Assembly: GCA_019116885.1 (NCBI GenBank) | Contig: DXAU01000030.1 | Coordinates: forward strand, 62,001 to 126,000 | Length of the DNA stretch: 64,000 nt | Direction of reading: 5' to 3' | From: Candidatus Mediterraneibacter pullistercoris | GTDB lineage: Bacteria > Bacillota > Clostridia > Lachnospirales > Lachnospiraceae | In this document: positions 6,817 through 17,954 of the stretch, in pieces | Layout: each line of letters opens with the position of its first letter | Position numbering within the stretch: the first letter of the stretch is position 1 | Position numbers and translations under genes: made by a program | The notes under the pieces: generated by a model | Database searches by the model: none | Told to the model about the DNA's origin: nothing | What the model saw: only the letters and a program-made list of their open reading frames with translations

Positions 6817-9800
6817 ATGAATCTGAAAGAATTACATACTCTCGGAATCGATATCGGTTCCACTACAGTTAAAATTGCGATTCTGGATGAAGAAAACGAG
6901 GTACTCTTCTCCGACTACGAACGCCACTATGCAAACATCCAGGAGACGCTGTCCGATCTTCTCGGGCGCGCCCTCTACAGGCTTGGCGCCATCCATGTCT
7001 CCCCGGTTATTACCGGGAGCGGCGGGCTCACGCTCGCAAAGAACCTGGGAGTTCCTTTTGTCCAGGAAGTCATCGCTGTGTCCACGGCTCTTCAGGATTA
7101 TGCTCCGCAGACAGACGTTGCCATTGAACTTGGCGGAGAAGACGCCAAGATCATCTATTTCGAGGGCGGAAACGTCGAACAACGAATGAACGGCGTCTGT
7201 GCCGGCGGTACCGGTTCGTTTATCGACCAGATGGCATCTCTTCTCCAGACGGACGCGTCCGGTCTGAATGAATATGCCAAAAATTACAAGGCGCTCTATT
7301 CCATTGCTGCGCGCTGCGGTGTGTTTGCCAAATCGGATATCCAGCCCCTCATTAACGACGGGGCGTCGAAAGAAGATCTGGCCGCTTCGATCTTTCAGGC
7401 CGTAGTAAACCAGACAATCAGCGGACTTGCCTGCGGAAAGCCGATTCGGGGACATGTGGCGTTTTTAGGAGGACCGCTTCACTTCCTCCCTGAACTGCGC
7501 GCTGCATTTATCCGCACGCTGAAGCTGGACGATGAGCATATCATAGCCCCGAATCATTCTCATCTCTTTGCTGCTATCGGTTCTGCCCTGAACTCGAAGA
7601 AAGACACTCCTGTCGCTTTAAGAGAGCTTCAGAACCGGCTGGCTAAAAAAGTGAAGATGGAGATCGAGGTCGACCGGCTGGAACCATTGTTTTCCACTAA
7701 TGCAGAATATGAGGAATTCACCGCCCGCCACGCGAAACACCAGGTGCCGGTAAAAGATCTGTCTGCATACCGCGGCAAAGCGTTCCTCGGCATAGATGCA
7801 GGCTCCACCACGACAAAAGCCGCTCTCGTCGGCGAGGACGGAACTCTGCTTTATTCTTTCTATCATAACAATGAGGGAGATCCCCTGGGAACGACGATCT
7901 CTGCAATCAAAGACATTTACAGCCAGCTTCCGGAAGGAGTCGAGATCGTCCACTCCTGCTCCACCGGTTACGGGGAGGCGCTTATCAAAGCCGCCCTCAT
8001 GCTGGACGAAGGTGAAGTAGAGACGGTTGCCCACTACTACGCGGCAGCATTCTTTGAGCCTGACGTGGACTGTATCCTGGACATCGGAGGACAGGATATG
8101 AAGTGCATTAAAATCAAGAACCAGACCGTTGACAGCGTACAGCTCAACGAAGCCTGTTCCTCCGGATGCGGTTCTTTCATCGAGACATTTGCAAAGTCTC
8201 TGAATTATTCTGTGGAAGACTTTGCGCACGAAGCTCTCTATGCGCAGAATCCGATTGATCTTGGAACCCGATGCACGGTATTTATGAACTCCAAAGTAAA
8301 ACAGGCGCAGAAAGAAGGCGCGTCTGTCGCCGACATTTCCGCCGGACTGGCATACTCTGTCATCAAGAACGCGCTCTTTAAGGTCATCAAAGTATCCAGC
8401 GCATCTGAACTTGGAAACCATAGCGTCGTGCAGGGCGGTACGTTCTACAACAATGCGGTTCTGAGGAGCTTTGAAAAGATTGCCGGCTGTGAAGCGATCC
8501 GTCCGGACATTGCAGGCATCATGGGGGCGTTTGGAGCCGCCCTGATCGCCCGTGAGAGATATACAGACTGCGAGGGCACTACCATGCTCTCCATCGATGA
8601 TATCAAGTCCATGGAATATTCCACAACAATGACAAAATGCCGCAAATGTACAAATACCTGCCGCCTGACGATCAACCACTTCAGCGGCGGACGTAAATTC
8701 ATCACAGGAAACCGCTGTGAACGGGGGCTCGGTAAAGAAAAAACAGAGAATACCATGCCGAACCTGTTCGAGTATAAGCTGCACCGCTACTTTGACTATG
8801 AACCGCTCTCCAAAGACGATGCAAAACGCGGTGAAATCGGTATCCCCCGGGTTCTGAACATGTACGAGAACTATCCGTTCTGGTTTACGTTTTTCACAAA
8901 ACTTGGCTTCCGGGTTGTACTCTCCCCCGCTTCCACAAGGAATATCTATGAGCTTGGAATCGAGTCCATCCCGAGTGAGTCCGAGTGTTATCCGGCAAAA
9001 CTCGCCCACGGACATGTGCAGTGGCTGATCAACAAAGGGATCCGGCATATCTTCTATCCGTCCGTTCCTTACGAGCGCAACGAATTTGAAGATGCCAACA
9101 ACCACTACAACTGCCCGATCGTAACTTCCTATCCGGAGAACATTAAGAACAACATGGACACGATCGTAAACGGAGACGTTGATTTTATCCATCCGTTCCT
9201 CTCATTCCAGAGCGAGGAGACACTCTCCTACCGCCTGATCGATGAGCTTGGGGAAAAATTTTCCCTGAGTGAGAGCGAGATCAGATCCGCCGTTCATGAG
9301 GCGTGGACAGAGCTTGCTGCATGCCGTCAGGATATGTGCAGGAAAGGTGAGGAGACGATCAAATTCTTAAACGAGACCGGGAACCGCGGCATCGTGCTTG
9401 CCGGGCGCCCGTATCACGTCGATCCGGAGGTGAACCACGGCCTGCCCGAGATGATCACTTCCTACAACATTGCCGTGCTGACAGAGGACTCTGTCTCCCA
9501 CCTGCATCAGGTGGAGCGTCCGCTCAATGTCATGGACCAGTGGATGTACCACTCCCGTCTGTACGCAGCGGCCAACTATGTGAAAACAACCGAGAATCTG
9601 GATCTGATCCAGCTCAACTCTTTTGGGTGCGGACTGGACGCCGTGACCACTGACGAAGTGGCAGATATCCTGACCGGTTCCGATAAGATCTATACCACAC
9701 TGAAAATCGACGAGGTCAACAACCTCGGCGCAGCCCGCATCCGTGTGCGCTCCCTGCTTGCCGCTATCCGCGTTCGTGAGCAGAAAGAAGCCGGGCGCAC

Positions 9801-11061
9801 GATCCGCCCGGCTGCCATCGAGAAAGTACCGTTTACAAAAGAGATGCGCAAGACCCATACGATCCTCTGCCCGCAGATGTCTCCGATCCACTTTGAGCTT
9901 CTGGAGCCTGCTTTCAAGGCTGCCGGATACAAGATCGAGGTGCTCCCGAATGACAACCGGCAGGCAGTGGACATGGGACTCAAATACGTAAACAACGACG
10001 CCTGCTATCCGTCCCTTATCGTCGTCGGACAGATCATGGAGGCGATCCTCTCCGGCAGTTACGACACAGATCATCTGGCAGTCATCATCAGCCAGACTGG
10101 TGGCGGATGCCGTGCCTCCAACTACATCGGCTTCATCCGCCGTGCGCTGAAAAAAGCCGGATACGGACATATTCCTGTCATCTCGATCAACTTAAGCGGA
10201 CTGGAGGCAAACCCGGGATTCAAAATCACGCTGCCTTTGGCTGTGCGCCTTGCATACGCGGCTGTGTTCGGCGATATTTTTATGAAATGTGTCTACCGGA
10301 TGCGCCCGTACGAAGCTGTGCCCGGAACAACAGACGCAGTTCACCGTAAATGGGTAACGGTCGTTCAGAAATTCGTATCCGAAGGATATCCGTCACGCAG
10401 AAAATTCAAAAAACTCTGCCGTGATATCATCAACGACTTTGACAATATCGAAATACTCGATATCAAGAAACCGCGTGTGGGCGTAGTCGGAGAAATCCTT
10501 GTGAAATTCCTGCCGGCTGCAAACAATCATCTGGTAGAGCTGCTGGAGGCTGAGGGCGCCGAGGCAGTCGTTCCGGATCTCATCGACTTTATGCAGTACT
10601 GCTTCTACAATCAGAACTTCAAGGTGTCCCATCTTGGATTCAAGAAGACAAAAGCACTTGTCGGAAATCTGGGAATTGCGGCTGTAGAGTGGCTCCGTGC
10701 TCCGGCGTCAAAGGCATTTGCCGCCAGCAAGCATTTTGATCCGCCTGCACACATCGAGGATCTGGCAAAAATGGCCTCCGAGATTGTGTCCATCGGCAAC
10801 CAGACCGGAGAGGGGTGGTTCCTGACCGGAGAGATGCTGGAACTTATTCACAGCGGCGCCGGCAATATTGTGTGTACACAGCCCTTTGCCTGCCTGCCAA
10901 ACCACGTTGTAGGAAAAGGCGTCATAAAAGAGCTGCGAAGGCTCCATCCAGAGTCCAACGTTGTTGCCATTGACTTTGATCCGGGTGCAAGCGAAGTAAA
11001 CCAGCTCAACAGGATTAAGCTGATGCTGTCAACAGCATTTAAAAATCTCGAAAAGAACTAA
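6817..11061 (+). CDS. Giant 2-hydroxyacyl-CoA dehydratase-type activase (two ASKHA domains + DUF2229 + HgdB-like part)
   Basis: A 1414-residue fusion. It has two BcrAD/BadFG ATPase domains (about 5-260 and 322-590), each starting with a phosphate-binding motif (DIGSTT at 12-17, DAGSTTTK at 327-334). Each also carries the cysteine pair that in HgdC holds a subunit-bridging [4Fe-4S] cluster: C128/C167 and C447/C486, with an extra C451. A four-cysteine patch follows (C608, C611, C615, C634), then a CoA-activase/DUF2229 region and a C-terminal part like COG3581/HgdB. Such proteins use ATP to deliver low-potential electrons, but the substrate of this long form is unknown. ATG 6817 has TTGGAG upstream; an ATG 26 codons earlier has none. 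It is monocistronic with a strong terminator. Confidence 0.85.
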   Translation: MNLKELHTLGIDIGSTTVKIAILDEENEVLFSDYERHYANIQETLSDLLGRALYRLGAIHVSPVITGSGGLTLAKNLGVPFVQEVIAVSTALQDYAPQTDVAIELGGEDAKIIYFEGGNVEQRMNGVCAGGTGSFIDQMASLLQTDASGLNEYAKNYKALYSIAARCGVFAKSDIQPLINDGASKEDLAASIFQAVVNQTISGLACGKPIRGHVAFLGGPLHFLPELRAAFIRTLKLDDEHIIAPNHSHLFAAIGSALNSKKDTPVALRELQNRLAKKVKMEIEVDRLEPLFSTNAEYEEFTARHAKHQVPVKDLSAYRGKAFLGIDAGSTTTKAALVGEDGTLLYSFYHNNEGDPLGTTISAIKDIYSQLPEGVEIVHSCSTGYGEALIKAALMLDEGEVETVAHYYAAAFFEPDVDCILDIGGQDMKCIKIKNQTVDSVQLNEACSSGCGSFIETFAKSLNYSVEDFAHEALYAQNPIDLGTRCTVFMNSKVKQAQKEGASVADISAGLAYSVIKNALFKVIKVSSASELGNHSVVQGGTFYNNAVLRSFEKIAGCEAIRPDIAGIMGAFGAALIARERYTDCEGTTMLSIDDIKSMEYSTTMTKCRKCTNTCRLTINHFSGGRKFITGNRCERGLGKEKTENTMPNLFEYKLHRYFDYEPLSKDDAKRGEIGIPRVLNMYENYPFWFTFFTKLGFRVVLSPASTRNIYELGIESIPSESECYPAKLAHGHVQWLINKGIRHIFYPSVPYERNEFEDANNHYNCPIVTSYPENIKNNMDTIVNGDVDFIHPFLSFQSEETLSYRLIDELGEKFSLSESEIRSAVHEAWTELAACRQDMCRKGEETIKFLNETGNRGIVLAGRPYHVDPEVNHGLPEMITSYNIAVLTEDSVSHLHQVERPLNVMDQWMYHSRLYAAANYVKTTENLDLIQLNSFGCGLDAVTTDEVADILTGSDKIYTTLKIDEVNNLGAARIRVRSLLAAIRVREQKEAGRTIRPAAIEKVPFTKEMRKTHTILCPQMSPIHFELLEPAFKAAGYKIEVLPNDNRQAVDMGLKYVNNDACYPSLIVVGQIMEAILSGSYDTDHLAVIISQTGGGCRASNYIGFIRRALKKAGYGHIPVISINLSGLEANPGFKITLPLAVRLAYAAVFGDIFMKCVYRMRPYEAVPGTTDAVHRKWVTVVQKFVSEGYPSRRKFKKLCRDIINDFDNIEILDIKKPRVGVVGEILVKFLPAANNHLVELLEAEGAEAVVPDLIDFMQYCFYNQNFKVSHLGFKKTKALVGNLGIAAVEWLRAPASKAFAASKHFDPPAHIEDLAKMASEIVSIGNQTGEGWFLTGEMLELIHSGAGNIVCTQPFACLPNHVVGKGVIKELRRLHPESNVVAIDFDPGASEVNQLNRIKLMLSTAFKNLEKN

Positions 11062-11063
11062 AC

Positions 11064-11097
11064 AAATCCCCTGCCGCTTTTACCCGGCAGGGGATTT
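11064..11097. terminator. Bidirectional intrinsic terminator
   Basis: A 13-bp perfect stem (AAATCCCCTGCCG and its complement at 11085-11097) with an 8-nt loop. A-rich and T-rich flanks let it serve both the activase gene and the convergent small membrane protein gene. Confidence 0.85.
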
Positions 11098-11111
11098 TCA
11101 TTAAAAATCTC

Positions 11112-11462
11112 TCAGTCTCTGATTCTGTATAGGAAGAAACAGCCGCCAAACAATCCGAGTATGAGTCCCGCATATCCGCCTGCGCATATCAGATCGGCCA
11201 GTGCTGTGACGACACCCGTTCCTGTATACATGCATACAATGAGTCCGGCCAGTACTCCCGCCAGCGTCCACCCGATAATCATGACCGGGAGAAAGACTGA
11301 CACTGCGTGGCTGTCATCCATATATTTTGTAACAAAATTCCATAATCCTCTGTACATTTTTTCATCCCCTGTCTGCACGATGCATACATCTGACGCATCA
11401 TTTTTGAAGAGCACCTTCATCTCCGTTACGTCCTTATTGTAAACAGTGAATGTAAAAAACAT
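11112..11462 (-). CDS. Small two-TM membrane protein of unknown function
   Basis: Up to 116 residues. An N-terminal soluble part is followed by two hydrophobic segments (about 57-79 and 86-112) rich in glycine and alanine, ending in a short basic tail. I do not recognise the family. The start is uncertain: ATG 11462 has only a weak upstream site, and ATG 11420 (14 codons later) has GGAG almost touching it. It is convergent with the activase gene and 37 bp downstream of the HAD phosphatase gene, with which it may be co-transcribed. Confidence 0.5.
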   Translation of the reverse strand: MFFTFTVYNKDVTEMKVLFKNDASDVCIVQTGDEKMYRGLWNFVTKYMDDSHAVSVFLPVMIIGWTLAGVLAGLIVCMYTGTGVVTALADLICAGGYAGLILGLFGGCFFLYRIRD

Positions 11463-11499
11463 ACCCGATATTTTGCAAATTTCTCGTTAAATAGTATCT

Positions 11500-12150
11500 T
11501 CAGAATAGTCCTGTGATATCCGATGGAAGCGCCGCTGTTTCTTCTGCGCCTGCTGCAGTCAGTTCCTCTTTGCTCCCATATCCATACAGGACTCCGATAC
11601 TGTGAATCCCCGACTTTTTTGCTCCCAGGATATCATGACGGCGGTCTCCGATCATCACTGCATTTTCTCTTTCACTCTCTGGAATACCGCACGCTTTCAG
11701 CACATGTTCGATCACTTCATGTTTGGCCGTTCTCGTCCCGTCCATGCAGGCGCCGCCGATAAATTCAAAGTATCTGCCAAACCCGAAATGTTCTGCTATC
11801 CTTATGGCATATTTCTCCGGCTTCGACGTTGCCATCAGTATCCTGATGCCCGATCTTTTCAGATTTTCCAGCATTTCCATCACGCCGTCGTAAACGCGGT
11901 TCTCGAATATCCCCTTATCGCCATAGTACTGCCGGTACAGCGAAACCATTTCCTCGCCCTCTTTAGCTGTAAGGCCGAAAACACACTGGAACTGTTCCTT
12001 AAGCGGCGGTCCGATGAATGATCTGAGCACTTCTTCAGACGGTTGTCTGATCCCCTTTTTCTCCAGCGCATAACGGATTGAATTCAGGATTCCCGGCGCC
12101 GAGTCAGTGATCGTCCCGTCAAGATCAAAAATTGCAGTTGTGTACTTCAT
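11500..12150 (-). CDS. HAD-family phosphatase, phosphoglycolate phosphatase-like
   Basis: A 216-residue HAD hydrolase. Motif I is FDLDGTITDS (nucleophile D9, D11), motif II lies near MATSK, with a lysine before EHFGFG, and motif IV is VMIGDRRHD. A helical cap runs from about 15 to 80, as in Gph/PpaX proteins, which dephosphorylate 2-phosphoglycolate or related small phosphates. It follows greA by 29 bp on the same strand and is probably in its operon. The substrate is not determinable from sequence. Confidence 0.85.
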   Translation of the reverse strand: MKYTTAIFDLDGTITDSAPGILNSIRYALEKKGIRQPSEEVLRSFIGPPLKEQFQCVFGLTAKEGEEMVSLYRQYYGDKGIFENRVYDGVMEMLENLKRSGIRILMATSKPEKYAIRIAEHFGFGRYFEFIGGACMDGTRTAKHEVIEHVLKACGIPESERENAVMIGDRRHDILGAKKSGIHSIGVLYGYGSKEELTAAGAEETAALPSDITGLF

Positions 12151-12179
12151 CGCTTATTTCCCTTTCATTAAGAAGAATC

Positions 12180-12683
12180 CTAAAAACTTCTTATCTGGTC
12201 CCCTTCTTCACTCTTAGTCTTGATTACCCTGCGTATCACAATATAATATCCGTAATTCTCATTGACTTTCACATAAACCCTGTCACCTTCTTTGCGGCCA
12301 AGGAGGGCTTTTCCCAGGGGCGACTCGATACTGACCAGACCGTTGAGAGAGCTTCCTCTCACCGATGTGACGATCCGGTAGGTCTCCACTTCATCGTCGT
12401 CTTCACAGTAGATCTCCACAGTGTTATTCAGCCCTACTTCGTCCGCTTTTGAGTGGTCTTCTACAATGACAGCCGTCTTTAACATTCTCTCGAGATAGCG
12501 GATGCGGCTCTCATTACGGTTTTTTTCTTTTTTTGCAGCATGATATTCAAAATTTTCACTTAGATCTCCATGTGAACGGGCTTCTTTCACAGCTTCAATG
12601 AGTTCTTTGCGCTCAACGAGCTTACGGTGCTCGATTTCTGCCTCGATCTTTTTGACATCACTTTTTGTAAGTTTCTCACGCAT
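12180..12683 (-). CDS. greA: Transcript cleavage factor GreA
   Basis: A 167-residue Gre factor. The N-terminal coiled-coil carries the acidic tip motif GDLSENFEYHAAKKEK, which stimulates RNA polymerase to cleave backtracked transcripts. The C-terminal FKBP-like domain includes SPLGKALLGRKEGD. ATG 12683 has AAAGGAG with 8-nt spacing; a GTG three codons earlier is too close to that site. The HAD phosphatase follows by 29 bp. Length is close to the family norm (about 158), with a short C-terminal extension. Confidence 0.93.
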   Translation of the reverse strand: MREKLTKSDVKKIEAEIEHRKLVERKELIEAVKEARSHGDLSENFEYHAAKKEKNRNESRIRYLERMLKTAVIVEDHSKADEVGLNNTVEIYCEDDDEVETYRIVTSVRGSSLNGLVSIESPLGKALLGRKEGDRVYVKVNENYGYYIVIRRVIKTKSEEGDQIRSF

Positions 12684-12737
12684 TTTCTGCACTCCTTTTT
12701 TCCGGTCTGTTCTCCCGCCAATATTATGCCCCGATAT

Positions 12738-12781
12738 ACAGACAGAGGCGCGGCCCTTTTTCGCACCGTGCCTCCGTCTGT
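12738..12781. terminator. Long hairpin between gpmI and greA
   Basis: A 16-bp stem (12738-12753 with 12766-12781) with one wobble and one mismatch, downstream of gpmI. The T-tail (CTTTTC) lies on the plus-strand side, so its strength as a terminator of gpmI on the minus strand is unsure. It may instead be an RNA processing or stability element. Confidence 0.5.
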
Positions 12782-12817
12782 CTTTTCACATGCCGTTATC
12801 TGTCCGATCGGCTTATT

Positions 12818-14356
12818 TTACTTTACGAGCAGAGATTTTCCTGTCATCTCTTTAGGCTGCTCCATGCCCATCATCTCAATGAGCGTCGGAGCAATATCTG
12901 CAAGGCATCCGCCTTCTCTTAATTTGTAAGCCGGATCTGCATTTACGAGGATGAACGGAACCTGATTTGTCGTATGAGCTGTGAAAGGCTCACCCGTTTC
13001 TTCGTCGATAAGCTGTTCTGCATTTCCGTGGTCTGCGCAGATGAACATCTGTCCGTCCACCTCTTTGACGGCGTCAACTGCTTTTCCGACACACTCGTCA
13101 ACTGCCTCGATCGCTTTGATCGCAGCAGATTCTACCCCGGTGTGTCCTACCATATCCGGATTTGCAAAGTTGATGATGATGACGTCATATTTGCCTGACC
13201 GGATCGCCTCGCACAATTTATCGGACACTTCATATGCGCTCATCTCCGGTTTCAGGTCGTATGTCGCAACTTTCGGGGATTTCACAAGAATACGGTCCTC
13301 GCCCTGGTTTGGCTCCTCAACGCCGCCGTTAAAAAAGAATGTCACGTGAGCGTACTTCTCTGTCTCGGCGATGCGGGCCTGTTTCAATCCGTTTGCCGCA
13401 AGGAACTCTCCGAATGTATTCGTGATCTCTTCTTTCACGAACGCCACCAGCTTATTCGGGATTGTGACATCGTATTCTGTGAAGCATACATATGTCGTCT
13501 TTACTCTCTCGCCTCTGTCAAATCCTGTGAAATCATCATCACAGAATGTTCTCGTGATCTCTCTTGCGCGGTCCGGACGGAAATTAAAGAAAATAATGGA
13601 GTCTCCGTCTTTCACTGTTGCTGTCGGAGCGCCGTCCTTCATGATTACCATCGGTTCAACGAACTCGTCGGTCTTCTCATTGTCATAGGATGCCTGGATT
13701 CCCTCTGCTGCAGAGGAAGCCTCGACGCCCTCGCCTTTTACAAGCGCCCTGTACGCTCTCTCCACACGGTCCCAGCGGTTATCCCGGTCCATGGCATAGT
13801 AACGTCCTGTCACTGTTGCAACTTCGCCTGCGCCAATCTCTTTCATCTTTGCTTCCAGCTCTTCTACATACTCTTTTCCTGACGCCGGCGGTGTGTCACG
13901 ACCGTCCAGGAAGCAGTGTACATAGACTTTCTCGATCCCCTGTCTCTTTGCCAGCTCAAGGAGGCCGTAGATATGTGTATTGTGGCTGTGTACGCCGCCG
14001 TCAGATACGAGTCCCATCATATGGAGAGCGGAATCGTTCTTCTTTACATTCTCACATGCTGCCACCAGCGCTTTATTTTCAAAGAAATCTCCATCCTGGA
14101 TCGCCTTTGTGATCTTTGTAAGATCCTGGTAGACGATGCGTCCTGCGCCCATGTTCAGATGGCCCACCTCAGAATTTCCCATCTGTCCGTCCGGGAGCCC
14201 TACTGCCATTCCGCTTGCATTTCCTCTCACAAACGGGCACTCAGCCATCAGTCTGTCCATGACCGGAGTATTCCCTTCAGCGACAGCATTGCCGTGTCTG
14301 TCATCTCTTAATCCATATCCGTCTAATATCATCAATACGGTTGGTCTTTTGCTCAT
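12818..14356 (-). CDS. gpmI: 2,3-bisphosphoglycerate-independent phosphoglycerate mutase
   Basis: A 512-residue metalloenzyme that interconverts 3- and 2-phosphoglycerate in lower glycolysis. The N-terminal LMILDGYG supplies metal-binding aspartate, [14 protein letters not shown] contains the catalytic serine, DGRDTPP is the phosphatase-domain substrate loop, and [11 protein letters not shown] and CADHGNAE complete the alkaline phosphatase-superfamily site. ATG 14356 has AAAGGAG at 8 nt; an ATG two codons earlier is too close to it. It is last in the gap-pgk-tpiA-gpmI cluster but has its own promoter. Confidence 0.97.
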   Translation of the reverse strand: MSKRPTVLMILDGYGLRDDRHGNAVAEGNTPVMDRLMAECPFVRGNASGMAVGLPDGQMGNSEVGHLNMGAGRIVYQDLTKITKAIQDGDFFENKALVAACENVKKNDSALHMMGLVSDGGVHSHNTHIYGLLELAKRQGIEKVYVHCFLDGRDTPPASGKEYVEELEAKMKEIGAGEVATVTGRYYAMDRDNRWDRVERAYRALVKGEGVEASSAAEGIQASYDNEKTDEFVEPMVIMKDGAPTATVKDGDSIIFFNFRPDRAREITRTFCDDDFTGFDRGERVKTTYVCFTEYDVTIPNKLVAFVKEEITNTFGEFLAANGLKQARIAETEKYAHVTFFFNGGVEEPNQGEDRILVKSPKVATYDLKPEMSAYEVSDKLCEAIRSGKYDVIIINFANPDMVGHTGVESAAIKAIEAVDECVGKAVDAVKEVDGQMFICADHGNAEQLIDEETGEPFTAHTTNQVPFILVNADPAYKLREGGCLADIAPTLIEMMGMEQPKEMTGKSLLVK

Positions 14357-14404
14357 TTCCATATCTCCTTTATTCTGTACATTTGGGGCCTTGTCCCGTT
14401 GATT

Positions 14405-14433
14405 ATTGTACCCGTTTTCCCGGGATTTTTCAA
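14405..14433 (-). promoter_or_regulatory. Sigma-A promoter of gpmI
   Basis: Reading leftwards: -35 TTGAAA (14428-14433), 17-bp spacer, -10 TACAAT (14405-14410). The spacer contains CCCGGG. This gives gpmI a promoter independent of the genes upstream. Confidence 0.75.
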
Positions 14434-14517
14434 GATGCTAATATGCAGGACGGATCCTGTCCTCTCTCATACCTGCCCTTTTGTCAGGTATCTTCCTGAC
14501 GGATGTTATTACGAAAA

Positions 14518-14555
14518 GGCAGCTCATCTTGCAAATCATTACAAGACAAACCGCC
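14518..14555 (-). terminator. Intrinsic terminator after tpiA
   Basis: A 14-bp stem containing four G-U wobbles when read as minus-strand RNA (14542-14555 with 14518-14531), a 10-nt loop, then TTTT. It separates the gap-pgk-tpiA transcript from gpmI. Confidence 0.65.
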
Positions 14556-14610
14556 TTTTACACGATATCCGGTCTTCTGATCACATGATATCCGACAAAA
14601 TCTCAACTGC

Positions 14611-15360
14611 TTATTTGTAGTTTACGATCTTTCCGAAGTCAGCTTTCAGAGAAGCTCCGCCCACAAGACCTCCGTCGATGTCAGCCTGTGCGAACAGCTC
14701 TGCCGCATTTCCTGCATTTACAGATCCGCCGTACTGGATACGGATTGCTTCTGCCGTCGCCTCGTCGTACACTTCAGCAACACACTCACGGATGCCCTTG
14801 CATACTTCCTCAGCCTGCTCTGTTGTAGCTGTCTTGCCTGTTCCGATCGCCCAGATCGGCTCGTAAGCGATGACCATTGTCTTAGCCTGGTCAGCCGTTA
14901 CGTTCTGAAGACCAACTTTCACCTGCTGACGGATGAAGTCCATTGTCACGCCCTGTTCTCTCTGCTCCAGAGTCTCGCCGCAGCACATGATCGGTGTGAT
15001 GCCGTGCTCAAGAGCTTTGAGGACTTTCTTATTCACATCCTCGTTCGTCTCTCCGAAGTAATCTCTTCTCTCAGAGTGTCCAAGAACTACGTATTTCACG
15101 CCTGCGTCTACAAGCATAGCCGGAGAGATCTCTCCTGTGTAGGCCCCGCTCTCCTCGAAGTACATATTCTCAGCTCCAACCTGGATATTTGTTCCCTTTA
15201 CCGCCTCAACAACCGGAACGATATCGATAGCCGGTACGCAGAATACTACGTCAACTTCTTCATTTGCTACTAACGGTTTCAGTTCTTCTACAAGAGCAAC
15301 TGCCTCGCTCGGAGTTTTGTTCATTTTCCAGTTGCCTGCAATAATTTTCTTTCTTGCCAT
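14611..15360 (-). CDS. tpiA: Triosephosphate isomerase
   Basis: A 249-residue TIM-barrel enzyme that interconverts dihydroxyacetone phosphate and glyceraldehyde 3-phosphate. Catalytic residues are visible in AGNWKMN (lysine), VLGHSERR (histidine) and the [12 protein letters not shown] signature (glutamate plus flexible loop). The phosphate-binding YGGSV is near the end. ATG 15360 begins the conserved [12 protein letters not shown], with AAGGAG upstream. It follows pgk after a 149-bp spacer that contains an unusual sequence element. Confidence 0.97.
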   Translation of the reverse strand: MARKKIIAGNWKMNKTPSEAVALVEELKPLVANEEVDVVFCVPAIDIVPVVEAVKGTNIQVGAENMYFEESGAYTGEISPAMLVDAGVKYVVLGHSERRDYFGETNEDVNKKVLKALEHGITPIMCCGETLEQREQGVTMDFIRQQVKVGLQNVTADQAKTMVIAYEPIWAIGTGKTATTEQAEEVCKGIRECVAEVYDEATAEAIRIQYGGSVNAGNAAELFAQADIDGGLVGGASLKADFGKIVNYK

Positions 15361-15379
15361 TTTATTCTTTCTCCTTGAA

Positions 15380-15509
15380 ATCATTTCCCCCACCCGCGAT
15401 GGGAAAGGGGATATTCGCCTTACTAGGCTCGACAATACCTCGCCAAGTGCGCCGAACTAAGTAAACGCTAAGCTCAGCCTGCGCCCTTGGCTTGGCTTCA
15501 CTAAGCTTT
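15380..15509 (-). repeat. Structured spacer element between pgk and tpiA
   Basis: The pgk-tpiA spacer carries several copies of CTTAG or CTAG-type words in close array and an 11-bp imperfect inverted repeat (GCCAAGTGCGC, about 15443-15453, against GCGCCCTTGGC, about 15482-15492). Base use is unlike the AT-rich spacers nearby. It reads like one copy of a dispersed intergenic repeat or an mRNA processing/stability element; the window holds only one copy. No reading frame is apparent. Confidence 0.35.
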
Positions 15510-16709
15510 TTACTTATCGTTTGCTGCTGCTACGCCCGGCAGTTCCTTTCCTTCGAGGAACTCAAGGGAAGCACCGCCGCCTGTTGAGATGTGTGTCATC
15601 TTGTCGCCGTAACCGAGCTGGTTTACTGCTGCTGCGGAATCACCGCCGCCGATGATCGTCACTGCGTCTGTGTTTGCAAGAGCTTCTGCAACTGTCTTTG
15701 TTCCGTCTGCGAACTTCGGCATCTCGAAGCATCCCATCGGTCCGTTCCATACGACTGTCTTAGCTGATTTTACAGCCTCTGCATACATTTTTGCAGTCTC
15801 AGGTCCGATGTCAAGACCCATCCATCCGTCCGGGATCTCATTCTGTGCAACTACTTTTGTGTCTGCATCGTTGGAGAAAGCGTCTGCTGCAACAGCGTCA
15901 ACCGGAAGAAGAAGTTTCACGCCTTTCTCCTCTGCTTTCTTAATCATATCAAGTGAATACTGAAGATAATCTTCCTCAAGAAGAGAGTTTCCTACATTTC
16001 CGCCCTGGGCTTTTGTGAATGTATAGCACATTCCGCCGCCTATGATCAGAGTGTCAACTTTCTCAAGCAGGTTGTTGATTACAGAGATCTTGCTGGACAC
16101 CTTGGATCCGCCGAGGATCGCCACGAACGGTCTCTCCGGGTTCTCTACTGCATTTCCGAGGAAATCGATCTCTTTCTGCATCAGGTATCCCACAACTGCT
16201 GTGTCAACGTACTGTGTAACGCCTACGTTTGAGCAGTGAGCTCTGTGAGCTGTACCAAATGCATCGTTTACAAATACGTCGCATAGAGATGCAAGCTCTT
16301 TGGAGAACGCTTCGCCGTTCTTTGTCTCTTCTGCTCTGTAACGTGTGTTCTCAAGAAGCACAACATCTCCGTCGTTCATAGCCTCTACAGCCGCCTTTGC
16401 GTTCGGTCCTACAACTTCCGGATCAGCCGCGAATTTTACTTCCTGTCCGAGCAGCTCGGAAAGTCTTACCGCAACCGGTGCAAGAGAAAGCTCCGGCTTC
16501 GGCTCTCCCTTCGGTTTTCCGAGGTGTGAGCAGAGGATTACTTTTCCTCCGTCAGCGATCAGTTTCTTGATCGTCGGAAGCGCTGCCACGATACGGTTCT
16601 CGTCTGTGATTTTTCCGTCCTGAAGCGGTACGTTAAAATCACATCTTACAAGGACTCTTTTGCCCTTTACATTGATATCATCTACTGATTTTTTGTTAAG
16701 TGCTGCCAT
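15510..16709 (-). CDS. pgk: Phosphoglycerate kinase
   Basis: A 399-residue two-domain kinase that transfers phosphate from 1,3-bisphosphoglycerate to ADP. The N-domain shows [12 protein letters not shown] (substrate-binding) and HLGKPKGEP; the C-domain shows the nucleotide-binding [11 protein letters not shown] and the GGGDSAAAV loop near the end. ATG 16709 begins [11 protein letters not shown] with AGGAGG upstream; the longer frame has no support. It lies between gap and tpiA. A hairpin with a T-run sits in the gap-pgk spacer and could tune how much gap transcript reaches pgk. Confidence 0.97.
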   Translation of the reverse strand: MAALNKKSVDDINVKGKRVLVRCDFNVPLQDGKITDENRIVAALPTIKKLIADGGKVILCSHLGKPKGEPKPELSLAPVAVRLSELLGQEVKFAADPEVVGPNAKAAVEAMNDGDVVLLENTRYRAEETKNGEAFSKELASLCDVFVNDAFGTAHRAHCSNVGVTQYVDTAVVGYLMQKEIDFLGNAVENPERPFVAILGGSKVSSKISVINNLLEKVDTLIIGGGMCYTFTKAQGGNVGNSLLEEDYLQYSLDMIKKAEEKGVKLLLPVDAVAADAFSNDADTKVVAQNEIPDGWMGLDIGPETAKMYAEAVKSAKTVVWNGPMGCFEMPKFADGTKTVAEALANTDAVTIIGGGDSAAAVNQLGYGDKMTHISTGGGASLEFLEGKELPGVAAANDK

Positions 16710-16786
16710 TTTATATAGCCTCCTGCATAATTTACTGCACGGCTGCATCCGGATCTCACTCCGATCTGTACAGCCGCTCAAAAACA

Positions 16787-16815
16787 GGGTCCGGTCCTAC
16801 AACAAGACCGGACCC
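16787..16815 (-). terminator. Terminator-like hairpin between gap and pgk
   Basis: On the minus strand a perfect 10-bp stem (GGGTCCGGTC and its complement) with a 9-nt loop is followed by TGTTTTTG. It lies 59 bp after the gap stop and 77 bp before the pgk start, so it probably ends part of the gap transcripts. Confidence 0.65.
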
Positions 16816-16874
16816 CATTGTGAGTCAATGATTCAGAATAGTCCTGAGCGCTTGTCCTCACTGTTCAGAATGGA

Positions 16875-17894
16875 TTAAGCCTCAAGCAGTTTTCCGAAGT
16901 ATTTGATTGTTCTTACCATCTGGCTTGTGTAAGAGTTCTCGTTGTCATACCATGAAACAACCTGAACCTCTGTGTTTCCATCGCCTGTCGGCAGAGCCAT
17001 TGTCTGTGTAGCATCGAACAGAGAACCATATGTCATACCAACAATATCGCTGGATACGATCTCGTCTGTGTTATAGCCGTAGGACTCGTTAGCTGCTGCT
17101 TTCATAGCTGCGTTGATCTGATCAATTGTAACTTCTCCCTCTACAACTGCTGTCAGAATTGTTGTAGAACCTGTCGGAGTCGGAACACGCTGCGCAGATC
17201 CGATCAGTTTTCCGTTCAGTTCCGGAATAACAAGACCGATAGCTTTAGCTGCACCTGTGCTGTTCGGCACGATATTTACAGCCGCTGCACGTGATCTTCT
17301 CAGATCGCCTTTTCTCTGCGGTCCGTCAAGTGTCATCTGATCGCCTGTGTAAGCGTGGATTGTGCACATGATACCGGATTTGATCGGTGCAAGGTCGTTA
17401 AGAGCCTTAGCCATCGGAGCCAGGCAGTTTGTTGTACAGGATGCTGCAGAAATGATATTGTCATCCTTTGTAAGTGACTCATGGTTTACGTTGTAAACGA
17501 TTGTCGGGAGATCATTGCCTGCCGGAGCGGAAATAACGACTTTCTTAGCGCCTGCATTGATGTGGGCCTGAGCTTTCTCTTTCTTTGTATAGAAGCCTGT
17601 ACACTCGAGAACTACGTCAACGCCGATCTTGCCCCACGGAAGATTGTTAGCGTCAGCCTCTGCGTAGATTTTGATCTCTTTTCCATCTACAGTGATTGAA
17701 TCCTCTCCTGCCTCAACTTTATCAGCAAGTGCATATTTTCCCTGTGTTGAGTCATATTTCAGTAAGTGAGCCAGCATTGTCGGAGATGTAAGGTCGTTGA
17801 TTGCCACGATCTCAAATCCTTCTGCCCCAAACATCTGTCTGAAAGCGAGACGCCCGATACGTCCAAATCCATTAATCGCTACTTTTACTGCCAT
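16875..17894 (-). CDS. gap: Glyceraldehyde-3-phosphate dehydrogenase
   Basis: A 339-residue NAD-dependent dehydrogenase of glycolysis. The Rossmann fingerprint is INGFGRIGR near the start and the catalytic cysteine lies in [13 protein letters not shown]. The coenzyme region has INDL (D about 33), consistent with NAD preference. The substrate-binding SNTxAA loop reads [11 protein letters not shown]. It is the first gene of gap-pgk-tpiA, with a strong promoter and a long leader hairpin. An AGGAGG ribosome-binding site precedes the ATG. Confidence 0.98.
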   Translation of the reverse strand: MAVKVAINGFGRIGRLAFRQMFGAEGFEIVAINDLTSPTMLAHLLKYDSTQGKYALADKVEAGEDSITVDGKEIKIYAEADANNLPWGKIGVDVVLECTGFYTKKEKAQAHINAGAKKVVISAPAGNDLPTIVYNVNHESLTKDDNIISAASCTTNCLAPMAKALNDLAPIKSGIMCTIHAYTGDQMTLDGPQRKGDLRRSRAAAVNIVPNSTGAAKAIGLVIPELNGKLIGSAQRVPTPTGSTTILTAVVEGEVTIDQINAAMKAAANESYGYNTDEIVSSDIVGMTYGSLFDATQTMALPTGDGNTEVQVVSWYDNENSYTSQMVRTIKYFGKLLEA

Positions 17895-17954
17895 GTTAAT
17901 TCCTCCTAAAAGTTTAAAAAATATTTGATATTTGACTGTAAGCCAGTCATGGCA

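Noticed and set aside
7618-9192. A 524-codon open frame on the minus strand inside the activase gene
   Set aside because: It is fully antisense to a strongly supported gene, has low-complexity, histidine/arginine/valine-rich content and no ribosome-binding site.
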